A DNA stretch of 32,920 nucleotides from Ruminococcus sp. (GTDB lineage: Bacteria; Bacillota; Clostridia; Oscillospirales; Ruminococcaceae). The stretch is from contig JAFXEJ010000105.1 in NCBI GenBank assembly GCA_017513795.1, forward strand, positions 1 through 32,920, given 5' to 3'. Numbering within the stretch: position 1 is the stretch's first letter; the number at the start of each line of letters is the position of its first letter. Below the pieces are notes generated by a model. That model did not search any database. It was given only the letters and a program-made list of their open reading frames with translations, and was not told where the DNA came from. Positions 15,296-23,441 of this stretch are shown in pieces. Both the position numbers and the translations under genes were made by a program.

Positions 15296-17821
15296 ATGGC
15301 AGCATCTAAAAATGGAAGTGCCGGAAAGGCAACACAGCAGAAAAAAGGAAGTGCAGCAAAACCTAAGAGTTCTCCTAAGGAGAAACCTGAAACAAAGAAA
15401 GAAGAAAAAAAACAGACAATGGAAAATGACCAGAATCAGTTCTGGTCGATAGTTCTTTTTGCGTCTGGAGTACTTATCACATTTATAATACTTATCGAGG
15501 GAACGGCAGGCTGGCGCAGAATACATGACACGCTGCTCGGACTTTTCGGCGTGGGAGTGATTTTTCTTCCGGTCACGCTGATATACACTTCTGTTCTGAT
15601 AGGAATGGAGAAAAGTCAGAGAAAAGTCACCGGCAGAGCCTTCTGGGGAATTGCAATGGCGTTTCTTGTTTCGGCGGCATTTCAGATATTTGCGGTCGGA
15701 GAACTTCCCGGCAGAAATTTCTGGAATCATTTTACGGTACTTTATGAAAATGGTACTGAATTAAAGGGCGGAGGCGTAGCAAGCTATCTCATTGCAGGAC
15801 CGCTTCTGGCTATATTCGGCGGAATGGGCGCAAAAATCGTTACAATTATAATGTTTTTTGTGTTCGGAATGCTGCTGACCGGAAAAGGTCTTATGGATTT
15901 CTTTATGCTGCTTCTCGTACCGTTCAGATTTTTGGGTGATTGTATTGAAGGTCTTATCAACTTACTCACCGGCGGTAACTTCGAGGACGCATTTGATGAG
16001 GATTATTTCGATTTTGATAATGATGAGGAAGAAGAAAAAGAGCAGTTCGACGCTGATCTTGAAGCTATAGGAATTATCGACAGCAGATATGGTTATCCGG
16101 ATGCATCATCGGCTCTTTCCGAAAGAAGCAGACAGGATGACGGCTTTATCATGGATATTCCGCTGCCGGCTGACGATGTTATTGTAGTAAAGAAAAATAG
16201 TGCATCTGCATCGGGGTCCGGAAATGGTTCTGCCGATGATGTGGATGAAAATCTTGAAAAGCTTATTTCAAGAGCGGCTGGAGTAGACGTTGCCGATACG
16301 GAAGACGATGAGGATTCTGCCGGAAATTCAGCGGAAAAAGCTCCTAAAGAGCAGATATACATACTTCCTTCAGTTGATCTTCTGACTCCGCCGTCCCTGA
16401 AGTCAAACAGCGCAGAGGCGGCTATAGAACTGAGAGAAAAATCTGAAACGATAAAAAATACTCTGAAAAGCTTCGGCATTGAGGTAAAGATAAAGGATAT
16501 CCTCAGAGGACCGTCCATTACACGATACGAAATTCAGCCGGGTGCTGGCGTAAAGGTATCAAAAATCAGAGGACTTGAAGACGATATTGCTCTCAGTCTT
16601 GCGGCAATGGGCGTCAGAATTGAAGCACCCGTACCCGGAAAGCCGGTAGTCGGCATAGAGGTGCCTAACAAGAACAAGGACATGGTAACGCTTCGTGAGA
16701 TTCTTCAGAGCAATGAATTCATCAATTCGGAAAGCAAGCTTACTTTCGCAGTAGGAAAGGATATCGAAGGAAAGATAGTTCTCGGAGATATCACAAAAAT
16801 GCCTCATATAATCATTGCGGGAACAACGGGTTCCGGTAAATCCGTATGTACACGTTCGATCATCATGAGTATTCTTTACAATGCAAAGCCCGACGAGGTT
16901 AAGCTCATTCTGATAGATCCTAAAATGGTTGAATTCAAGGTGTTTGACGGAATTCCGCATTTGCTTATTCCTATAGTAATTGATGTAAAAAAGGCTGCCG
17001 GTGCTCTCAACTGGGCAGTCAACGAAATGATGCGCCGTTATACTATTTTTGCAGAAACAGGTGCAAACGATCTTAAATCGTATAACTACATAGCCGAACA
17101 GGACGAACTTGAAAAAATGCCGCAGATAGTCGTATTCATCGACGAGCTTGCTGATATGATGCTTGTAGCCGGCAAGGAAGTTGAAGATTCCATCTGCCGT
17201 CTTGCACAGATGGGACGTGCTGCCGGAATGCATCTTGTAGTTGCTACACAGCGTCCTACCACTGATGTTATCACAGGACTTATCAAGGCGAATATTCCCA
17301 GCAGAATAGCACTTTCAGTTATGTCACAGGTGGATTCAAGAACTATCATCGACACAGCCGGAGCTGATAAGCTTTTAGGTAACGGCGATATGCTCTATAT
17401 GCCTATCGGAACGAACAAGCCGGTAAGAGTTCAGGGATGTTTTGCTTCAAACAAGGATATTTCGGAAACTATCTCATTTATATGCAGTCAGTCGAAGGCA
17501 GAGTATGATGCTACCATTACCGAAGCCGTTGACAACTACGTTCCGCAGACAAAGGGCGATAAGGAAAGCTCAGACAGCAGTTCTGCCGTTACGGACGGAG
17601 ATTACATTGAACGTGCTATGGAGATTGCTGTAAATACAGGACAGGTTTCCACGACAATGCTTCAGAAAAAGCTGAAACTCGGCTATGCAAGAGCGTCAAG
17701 AATAGTAGACGAACTTGAGGAAATGGGCGTTATAGGTCCAAGCGAGGGTTCAAAGCCGAGAAAGGTATATATGTCAAAGATGCAGTTTGATGAAAGAAGA
17801 ATCAGAATGCAGGAGCAATAA
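15296..17821 (+). CDS. ftsK: DNA translocase FtsK/SpoIIIE
   Basis: FtsK is a septum-anchored ATPase pump that moves chromosomal DNA through the closing division site. The 841-residue product has a basic N-terminal tail, about four transmembrane helices within residues 48-210, and a very acidic linker (about 225-350). The motor follows, with Walker A GTTGSGKS at about 509-516 and Walker B VVFIDELADMM, then the C-terminal winged-helix gamma domain (GYARASRIVDELEEMG). The start at 15296 has an AGGAGG site 5 bases upstream; a longer frame starting at 15248 does not. In spore formers the same protein is called SpoIIIE. The radical SAM gene follows after 16 bases. Confidence 0.96.
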   Translation: MAASKNGSAGKATQQKKGSAAKPKSSPKEKPETKKEEKKQTMENDQNQFWSIVLFASGVLITFIILIEGTAGWRRIHDTLLGLFGVGVIFLPVTLIYTSVLIGMEKSQRKVTGRAFWGIAMAFLVSAAFQIFAVGELPGRNFWNHFTVLYENGTELKGGGVASYLIAGPLLAIFGGMGAKIVTIIMFFVFGMLLTGKGLMDFFMLLLVPFRFLGDCIEGLINLLTGGNFEDAFDEDYFDFDNDEEEEKEQFDADLEAIGIIDSRYGYPDASSALSERSRQDDGFIMDIPLPADDVIVVKKNSASASGSGNGSADDVDENLEKLISRAAGVDVADTEDDEDSAGNSAEKAPKEQIYILPSVDLLTPPSLKSNSAEAAIELREKSETIKNTLKSFGIEVKIKDILRGPSITRYEIQPGAGVKVSKIRGLEDDIALSLAAMGVRIEAPVPGKPVVGIEVPNKNKDMVTLREILQSNEFINSESKLTFAVGKDIEGKIVLGDITKMPHIIIAGTTGSGKSVCTRSIIMSILYNAKPDEVKLILIDPKMVEFKVFDGIPHLLIPIVIDVKKAAGALNWAVNEMMRRYTIFAETGANDLKSYNYIAEQDELEKMPQIVVFIDELADMMLVAGKEVEDSICRLAQMGRAAGMHLVVATQRPTTDVITGLIKANIPSRIALSVMSQVDSRTIIDTAGADKLLGNGDMLYMPIGTNKPVRVQGCFASNKDISETISFICSQSKAEYDATITEAVDNYVPQTKGDKESSDSSSAVTDGDYIERAMEIAVNTGQVSTTMLQKKLKLGYARASRIVDELEEMGVIGPSEGSKPRKVYMSKMQFDERRIRMQEQ

Positions 17822-17837
17822 AGAGAGGGGGTATACA

Positions 17838-19802
17838 ATGTACGAAGGATTTCTTCCTACGACGAGACAGGAAATGGATGAAGCCGGCATAGAGCAGTTT
17901 GATTTCATATATATCACAGGTGACGCATACGTTGATCATCCGAGCTTCGGGGCGGCTATCGTTACACGTCTTATCGAATCCATGGGATTTACAGTGGGAA
18001 TCATTGCACAGCCGGACTGGAATTCCAGCCGTGATTTTACAAGGTTCGGTGCCCCGAAATACGCATTTCTTGTAACATCGGGAAATATTGATTCCATGGT
18101 CGCACACTATACAGCCGCAAAAAGAAAGCGTTCCGACGACGCATATTCTCCCGGAGGAAAAGCCGGAAAGCGTCCTGACCGTGCTGTTATTGTATATTGC
18201 AGAAAGCTGAGGGAGATCTACGGTGATATTCCGATAGCAATAGGCGGACTTGAAGCTTCGCTCCGCCGTTTTGCCCACTATGATTACTGGGATGACGCTG
18301 TCCGCACGTCAATTCTTCCGGACAGCGGTGCCGATCTGCTGATGTACGGTATGGGCGAGCATCAGATCAGGGAAATATGCACACGTCTTGCAAATGGTGA
18401 AAAAATTTCGGAGCTTCACGATATCCGTGGAACGTGTTACATGACGGAGCCGGTGAATACTCCTATCGGAGCGGCTCAGTGTCCTTCATTTGAACAGGTA
18501 AGCGAAAATAAGGCGGAATATGCAAGAGCAACAAAGATACAGTATGACTGGCAGGATGAAGTCTACGGAAAAACGATAGTCCAGCGCTGCGGAAAAATGA
18601 TGCTTGTGCAGAATCCTCCGGCGCTCAGTCTTACAACCGAAGAACTTGACTATATATACAGTCTGCCGTATACAAGAGCGGTTCATCCGTCCTACGAGGC
18701 ACAGGGAGGCGTTCCCGGCATTGAGGAAGTGCGTTTTTCTATCACGCATAACAGAGGATGCTTTGGTTACTGCAATTTCTGTTCGATAGCCTTGCATCAG
18801 GGCAGACGTATTACATGCCGGAGCGAAAAATCGGTTCTGGAGGAAGCAGAGCGTATAACGAAAATGCCTGATTTCAAGGGATATATTCACGATGTAGGCG
18901 GACCTACAGCAAATTTCCGTCATACTTCATGTGAAAAACAGCTGAGTCAGGGACTCTGCAAGGGAAAGAAATGTCTTGCACCGGAGCCTTGTCCGGCACT
19001 TAAAGCAGATCACCGTGAATATCTTTCCATGCTGAGGAAAATTCGAAAGATAAAAGGAATAAAAAGAGTATTCATACGCTCGGGAATCCGCTATGACTAT
19101 CTTATGCAGGACGTAAATGACGAATTTATGCGTGAACTCATAAAGCATCACGTCAGCGGACAGCTTAAAGTTGCGCCGGAACACTGTTCTGCGGCGGTTC
19201 TCGACAAAATGGGAAAACCGCATATAGAAGCTTACAAGGCGTTTCAGAAGCGTTTTTACGAAATAACAAAGGGGATCGGCAAGGAACAGTATCTTGTGCC
19301 GTATCTGATGTCCTCGCATCCGGGAAGTACCCTTAAAGAAGCAATTGAGCTTGCGCTGTTCCTTAAAGAAAATAAGATACGTCCCGAACAGGTACAGGAT
19401 TTTTATCCCACACCGGGAACTATCTCAACGTGTATGTTTTATACGGGAATTGATCCCTACACCATGAAGGAAGTATATGTGCCCCGTACTCCGAAGGAAA
19501 AGGCTATGCAGAGAGCATTACTGCAATATTTCCTTCCGCAGAACAGGGAAATCGTACTCGAAGCCCTGAAAACCGCCGGCAGACGAGATCTTATCGGAAC
19601 CTCACCTAAATGTCTGGTGGAGGATATTCCCGGACGTAAGGGAGGTGACGGCAAATGGCAAGGAAACGCAAAGGCAAAGTCAAAAGCACAAGCAAATTCA
19701 CAGTATCGCCGGACGGAAAGGTCCAGCTCACAGCAGGGGAAAAGGAACTCCTCAAGGAGCTTAAAAAACAACTCCGGAAACAACCGAAGAAAAAAAGGCT
19801 GA
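17838..19802 (+). CDS. YgiQ-family radical SAM protein
   Basis: The 654-residue protein matches the YgiQ (UPF0313) family: an N-terminal B12-binding-like half, then a radical SAM barrel with the iron-sulfur ligands Cys308, Cys312 and Cys315 (GCFGYCNFC). The catalysed reaction is unknown. The start at 17838 is preceded by GAGAGGGGG, 16 bases after ftsK. The last 49 residues (about 606-654) are low-complexity, rich in Lys, Ser, Asn, Gln and Arg, and look disordered. This tail is encoded by the same DNA as the first 49 codons of the next gene in another frame. E. coli YgiQ is longer (about 740 residues), so tail length varies in the family. Confidence 0.93.
   Translation: MYEGFLPTTRQEMDEAGIEQFDFIYITGDAYVDHPSFGAAIVTRLIESMGFTVGIIAQPDWNSSRDFTRFGAPKYAFLVTSGNIDSMVAHYTAAKRKRSDDAYSPGGKAGKRPDRAVIVYCRKLREIYGDIPIAIGGLEASLRRFAHYDYWDDAVRTSILPDSGADLLMYGMGEHQIREICTRLANGEKISELHDIRGTCYMTEPVNTPIGAAQCPSFEQVSENKAEYARATKIQYDWQDEVYGKTIVQRCGKMMLVQNPPALSLTTEELDYIYSLPYTRAVHPSYEAQGGVPGIEEVRFSITHNRGCFGYCNFCSIALHQGRRITCRSEKSVLEEAERITKMPDFKGYIHDVGGPTANFRHTSCEKQLSQGLCKGKKCLAPEPCPALKADHREYLSMLRKIRKIKGIKRVFIRSGIRYDYLMQDVNDEFMRELIKHHVSGQLKVAPEHCSAAVLDKMGKPHIEAYKAFQKRFYEITKGIGKEQYLVPYLMSSHPGSTLKEAIELALFLKENKIRPEQVQDFYPTPGTISTCMFYTGIDPYTMKEVYVPRTPKEKAMQRALLQYFLPQNREIVLEALKTAGRRDLIGTSPKCLVEDIPGRKGGDGKWQGNAKAKSKAQANSQYRRTERSSSQQGKRNSSRSLKNNSGNNRRKKG
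19639..19648 (+). promoter_or_regulatory. Ribosome binding site of the metallo-hydrolase, inside the YgiQ gene
   Basis: AGGGAGGTGA lies 6 bases ahead of the ATG at 19655, and is close to the full anti-Shine-Dalgarno match. It decides the start of the downstream gene within the YgiQ coding region. Confidence 0.8.
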
Positions 19803-20668
19803 AACTGCTGAAAATCATAATTCCGGTCGTTGTACTGGTAATGATAATTGCTTTCATTGCCGCTAAATGCCGTAAGGAAAATACTCCGCTGCCGGAGGAT
19901 AAATTGACGGTATGCTACCTTGACGTGGGACAGGGAGATTCAATATTCCTGAGTGCCGGAGGTAAAAATATGCTCATCGACTGCGGTGAATCAGAAGAAA
20001 CAGACGGAGTAATACGCTTTCTTAACGAAAAAAGAGTTGAAAAGCTTGATTATATCGTTGCAACTCATCCCCATTCCGATCACATGGGCGGAATGTACAA
20101 GATAATTGATAAATTCAAGGTCGGACAGGTAATAATTCCGCACCTTGACGATAAGGATTTTCCCACCACAAGATATTACGAAAAATTTCTTGATTCGTGC
20201 GATTCACAGGATGTTGCGCTGAGTGAAGCGAAGCTTGGAAAAATTATAGAGCTTGGTGACGCTCAGATAGAAATAATTGCTCCGTGCAGCAAAAGCTACG
20301 AGAATGTCAATAATTATTCTGTGGGATTATTCCTGACTCACGGCGAGAATACATTTATTTTCACCGGAGACGCAGAAGCTCTTGCGGAAAAGGAAATGGC
20401 AGATTCCGGAAAACTCCGTCATGCTGATGTGTATAAAGCCGGTCATCACGGCAGCGAGACTTCAAGCTGTGCTGAATTCATGAAGGCTATATCTCCTGAT
20501 TATGCGGTGATTTCATGCGGAGAGGGAAATTCCTACGGACATCCCAATAAAAAGGCGCTTAAAGAAATATCAAAGTATACTGATAAAATTTATCGTACAG
20601 ATCTGAACGGTACAGTCACATTTGTATCGGACGGCAAGGAACTAAAAACAAATACAGAAAAGGACTGA
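19655..20668 (+). CDS. Membrane-anchored ComEC-like metallo-beta-lactamase-fold hydrolase
   Basis: The 337-residue protein has a strongly basic cytoplasmic tail (1-50), one transmembrane helix (about 51-70), and an outside metallo-beta-lactamase domain. Metal ligands are visible in ATHPHSDHMGG (His138, His140, Asp142, His143), FTGDAE and KAGHHGSETS. The LTVCYLDVGQGDSIFL start of the domain is typical of the ComEC/Rec2 C-terminal domain, which in ComEC is thought to degrade the non-transported DNA strand. The ComEC channel is absent. The start lies 148 bases inside the YgiQ gene and is supported by AGGGAGGTGA. A DUF3006 gene follows after 4 bases, a frequent partner of such hydrolases. DNA or phosphodiester substrates are inference. 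Confidence 0.9.
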   Translation: MARKRKGKVKSTSKFTVSPDGKVQLTAGEKELLKELKKQLRKQPKKKRLKLLKIIIPVVVLVMIIAFIAAKCRKENTPLPEDKLTVCYLDVGQGDSIFLSAGGKNMLIDCGESEETDGVIRFLNEKRVEKLDYIVATHPHSDHMGGMYKIIDKFKVGQVIIPHLDDKDFPTTRYYEKFLDSCDSQDVALSEAKLGKIIELGDAQIEIIAPCSKSYENVNNYSVGLFLTHGENTFIFTGDAEALAEKEMADSGKLRHADVYKAGHHGSETSSCAEFMKAISPDYAVISCGEGNSYGHPNKKALKEISKYTDKIYRTDLNGTVTFVSDGKELKTNTEKD

Positions 20669-20672
20669 TTTA

Positions 20673-20888
20673 ATGATAATTATAGACCGTTTTGAAAATG
20701 AAACGGCTGTTCTTGAAACAGAGGACGGAATGGAAACTGTTATGCGATGCTATCTTCCGGAATATGCCAAGGAAGGCGATGTTCTTATCAAGGAAGGCTG
20801 CGGATATTTCGTGGATCATTGTGCAACAGAGGAAAGGCGGAGAGCTGCGGCTGAAAAGTTCCGCAGACTGATTGACAGAAATGACTGA
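20673..20888 (+). CDS. DUF3006 small protein
   Basis: The 71-residue protein matches DUF3006: it opens IIDRFENETAVLETEDG, has a central YLPEYAKEGDVLI strand, and ends in a charged helix. The fold resembles a small beta-barrel. Genes of this family are often next to ComEC-like metallo-hydrolases, as here, which suggests a shared role, but none is known. It starts 4 bases after the hydrolase gene with an AAGGA site, and its stop overlaps the start of the flavoprotein gene by eight bases. Confidence 0.85.
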   Translation: MIIIDRFENETAVLETEDGMETVMRCYLPEYAKEGDVLIKEGCGYFVDHCATEERRRAAAEKFRRLIDRND

Positions 20889-22098
20889 TGTAATAATTAT
20901 CGGCGGAGGAGCTGCCGGATGTATGGCTGCTGTTCATGCAGCGAGATTCGGGAAATCCGTCATCGTCTTTGAAAAAAATGAACGTACCGGACGAAAGCTT
21001 CGTATTACCGGCAAGGGAAGATGTAACGTTACAAATAATTCCTCTATGGAGGAGCACATGAAAAATATCCCTGTAAATCCACGTTTTCTGTACAGCTCGT
21101 ATTCGAGTTTCTGTGCAGAGGAGACAATGGCTTTCTTCGAGGAGCTTGGAGTGCCTCTCAAAACAGAGCGAGGAAACAGAGTATTTCCGGTAAGCGACAA
21201 GGCAGATGATATCGCCGATGCTTTTGACCGTGAAATGAAAAAGCTTGGAGTAAAACTTATACATAAGCGTGTTTCCGGACTTATCATCGAGGACGGAAAG
21301 TGCTGTGGAGTTACTGCCGGCAAGGATGAATTCCACTCTGAATCAGTACTTATTGCCTGCGGAGGAAAATCCTACCCGAATACAGGTTCAAATGGCGACG
21401 GCTATGCTCTTGCTGAAATGGCTGGGCATACGATTACCGAAATAAAGCCGAGTCTTGTGCCGCTTGTGTCGCCGGATAAATACTGCGCCGAGATGATGGG
21501 ACTTTCTCTGCGCAACGTTACGCTGAAGCTTTTCGACCGTGAAAAGCTTATCTACAGCGAACTCGGAGAGATGCTTTTCACTCACTTCGGAGTATCAGGT
21601 CCGCTTGTACTGAGTGCAAGCTCGCATATCCGTGATATGCAGCCGAATCGCTATACACTGAAAATCGACCTTAAACCCGGACTTACCGCAGAACAGCTTG
21701 ATATGCGTATTCAGCGTGATTTCAGTGAGAATCTCAACCGTGATTTCGCAAACGGCATAAGAAAACTTCTGCCGGCAAAGCTTATTCCGGTTGCGGTAAA
21801 GCTGTCAGGAATTCCGGCAGAGCAGAAGGTAAACGGCATTACAAGGGAACAGCGCAGAAAGCTCGGCGAGATTATCAAGGATTTTCCTGTGAGAATTTCT
21901 GCATTCCGTCCGGTTGATGAAGCAATAATCACAAGCGGCGGAGTTTCCGTCAGGGAAATCAACCCTAAAACAATGGAATCAAAACTGGTTTCCGGTCTGT
22001 TTTTTGCCGGAGAGGTCATAGACGTTGACGCATATACAGGCGGATTCAATTTACAGATAGCCTTTTCAACTGCCTATTCAGCGGCTATGTATATGTAA
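20881..22098 (+). CDS. HI0933/BaiN-like FAD-dependent oxidoreductase
   Basis: The 405-residue protein is an HI0933-family flavoprotein. It has the dinucleotide-binding DVIIIGGGAAGCMAA, then ERTGRKLRITGKGRCNVTN, and the C-terminal SGLFFAGEVIDVDAYTGGFN typical of the family. The group includes BaiN, reported in bile-acid 7-dehydroxylation, but most members are of unknown substrate. I chose the ATG at 20881, which overlaps the DUF3006 stop by eight bases and suggests coupled translation; a TTG nine bases earlier is possible. No strong ribosome binding site is visible. Confidence 0.92.
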   Translation: MTDVIIIGGGAAGCMAAVHAARFGKSVIVFEKNERTGRKLRITGKGRCNVTNNSSMEEHMKNIPVNPRFLYSSYSSFCAEETMAFFEELGVPLKTERGNRVFPVSDKADDIADAFDREMKKLGVKLIHKRVSGLIIEDGKCCGVTAGKDEFHSESVLIACGGKSYPNTGSNGDGYALAEMAGHTITEIKPSLVPLVSPDKYCAEMMGLSLRNVTLKLFDREKLIYSELGEMLFTHFGVSGPLVLSASSHIRDMQPNRYTLKIDLKPGLTAEQLDMRIQRDFSENLNRDFANGIRKLLPAKLIPVAVKLSGIPAEQKVNGITREQRRKLGEIIKDFPVRISAFRPVDEAIITSGGVSVREINPKTMESKLVSGLFFAGEVIDVDAYTGGFNLQIAFSTAYSAAMYM

Positions 22099-22128
22099 GG
22101 GCTGAATTTTATAAAAAGGAGAATATTT

Positions 22129-22800
22129 ATGAAGACTATCAACATTGCAATTGACGGTCCTGCCGGTGCAGGAAAAAGTACTATAGCAAAAATGGTTTCA
22201 TCGAAGCTCGGATATATCTACGTTGATACGGGAGCTCTTTATCGTGCAGCTGCTCTCTATATCACAGAGAATGGCATTCCGGACGAAGATATTGAAAAAT
22301 CGCTTGAAAACGCTGATATTTCGCTGAAATTCATCGACGGTACTCAGAGGGTATTCGTTGGAGACAAGGATGTTTCAGATCTTATCAGAACACCGGAAAT
22401 TTCAATGGCGGCATCAAGAACATCGGCTATTCCGGCTGTAAGAGCATATCTTTTCGAGACGCAGAAAAAAATTGCAAGGGAAAACAACGTCATAATGGAC
22501 GGCAGAGACATAGGAACAGTTGTACTTCCTGACGCAGAAGTGAAAATTTTCCTGACTGCTTCCGCTGAGGAACGTGCAAATAGACGTTACAAGGAGCTTT
22601 CTGTAAAGCCTGATTGTCCGCCGTATGAGGACATTCTCAAGGATATCATCCAGCGTGATTATCAGGATATGAACCGTGAAACATCACCGCTCAGACAGGC
22701 AGAGGATGCAATTCTTGTAGATACAACAGAACTCAACCTTGAACAGTCTGCTGACGAAATAGTAAGAATAATCAGCGAAAGAACGGCAGGTGAAATCTAA
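22129..22800 (+). CDS. cmk: Cytidylate kinase
   Basis: Cmk phosphorylates CMP and dCMP to diphosphates for nucleic acid synthesis. The 223-residue product has the P-loop GPAGAGKS at residues 10-17, the YVDTGALYRA substrate segment, MDGRDIGTVVLP, and the lid region ASAEERANRRY. The start has an AAAAGGAG site. Its stop codon shares one base with the plsC start. The order cmk, plsC, ispH-rpsA is common in Clostridia. Confidence 0.97.
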   Translation: MKTINIAIDGPAGAGKSTIAKMVSSKLGYIYVDTGALYRAAALYITENGIPDEDIEKSLENADISLKFIDGTQRVFVGDKDVSDLIRTPEISMAASRTSAIPAVRAYLFETQKKIARENNVIMDGRDIGTVVLPDAEVKIFLTASAEERANRRYKELSVKPDCPPYEDILKDIIQRDYQDMNRETSPLRQAEDAILVDTTELNLEQSADEIVRIISERTAGEI

Positions 22801-23441
22801 TGTATTATTTCTGCAGATTTCTTGTCTGGCTTTATATGCACATTGCGTACAGTCTGCGATATGTAGGCAGAAAGAACATTCCCAAGAAAAAATCTGTGAT
22901 ATATGCTTCCAATCACCGGAGCTATGCAGATCCTCCGCTTGTAGGCGCAGGATCCCGTGGAAAAATTTCATTTATGGCTAAAGAGGAACTTTTCGAAAAC
23001 AAGGCTTTTGCACTTCTTATAAAGATGCTCGGAGCGTTTCCCGTATCAAGAGGAAAAGGCGATACTGCTGTTATTGATACGGCAGTTGAAAAGCTGAACA
23101 ACAAGCGCAGTCTGATGATTTTTCCGGAAGGAACTCGTTCAAAGGACGGAAAAGTTGGCAGAGGTCACAGCGGAGCAGCTCTTATTGCGGCAAAATCAGG
23201 CTGTCCGATTGTTCCGGTAGGCGTTGTATACGGCGAAAAACTGCGTTTCCGTACAAAATTGAGAGTGGTATACGGCGAGCCGATAGATCCGGCAGACTAC
23301 GTTGAAATATGCGAAAATCCAAATCCCCGACAGCTTTCAAAGCTGAAAAAGCGTTACATGGCTGATATCAAGCGTATCGTTGAGGGTGAACCGGAGGTAC
23401 AGGCAGAAACTGTCTCTGACGGAGGAACAGATAATGAGTAA
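22800..23441 (+). CDS. plsC: 1-acyl-sn-glycerol-3-phosphate acyltransferase
   Basis: PlsC adds the second fatty acid to lysophosphatidic acid in phospholipid synthesis at the membrane. The 213-residue protein has the acyltransferase motif NHRSYAD (catalytic His39 and Asp44) and FPEGTRS at about 108-114, plus a hydrophobic N-terminal helix. The ATG overlaps the last base of the cmk stop codon and the gene runs eight bases into ispH, so translation of all three genes is probably coupled. The C-terminal 15 residues are acidic and not conserved in the family. Confidence 0.93.
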   Translation: MYYFCRFLVWLYMHIAYSLRYVGRKNIPKKKSVIYASNHRSYADPPLVGAGSRGKISFMAKEELFENKAFALLIKMLGAFPVSRGKGDTAVIDTAVEKLNNKRSLMIFPEGTRSKDGKVGRGHSGAALIAAKSGCPIVPVGVVYGEKLRFRTKLRVVYGEPIDPADYVEICENPNPRQLSKLKKRYMADIKRIVEGEPEVQAETVSDGGTDNE

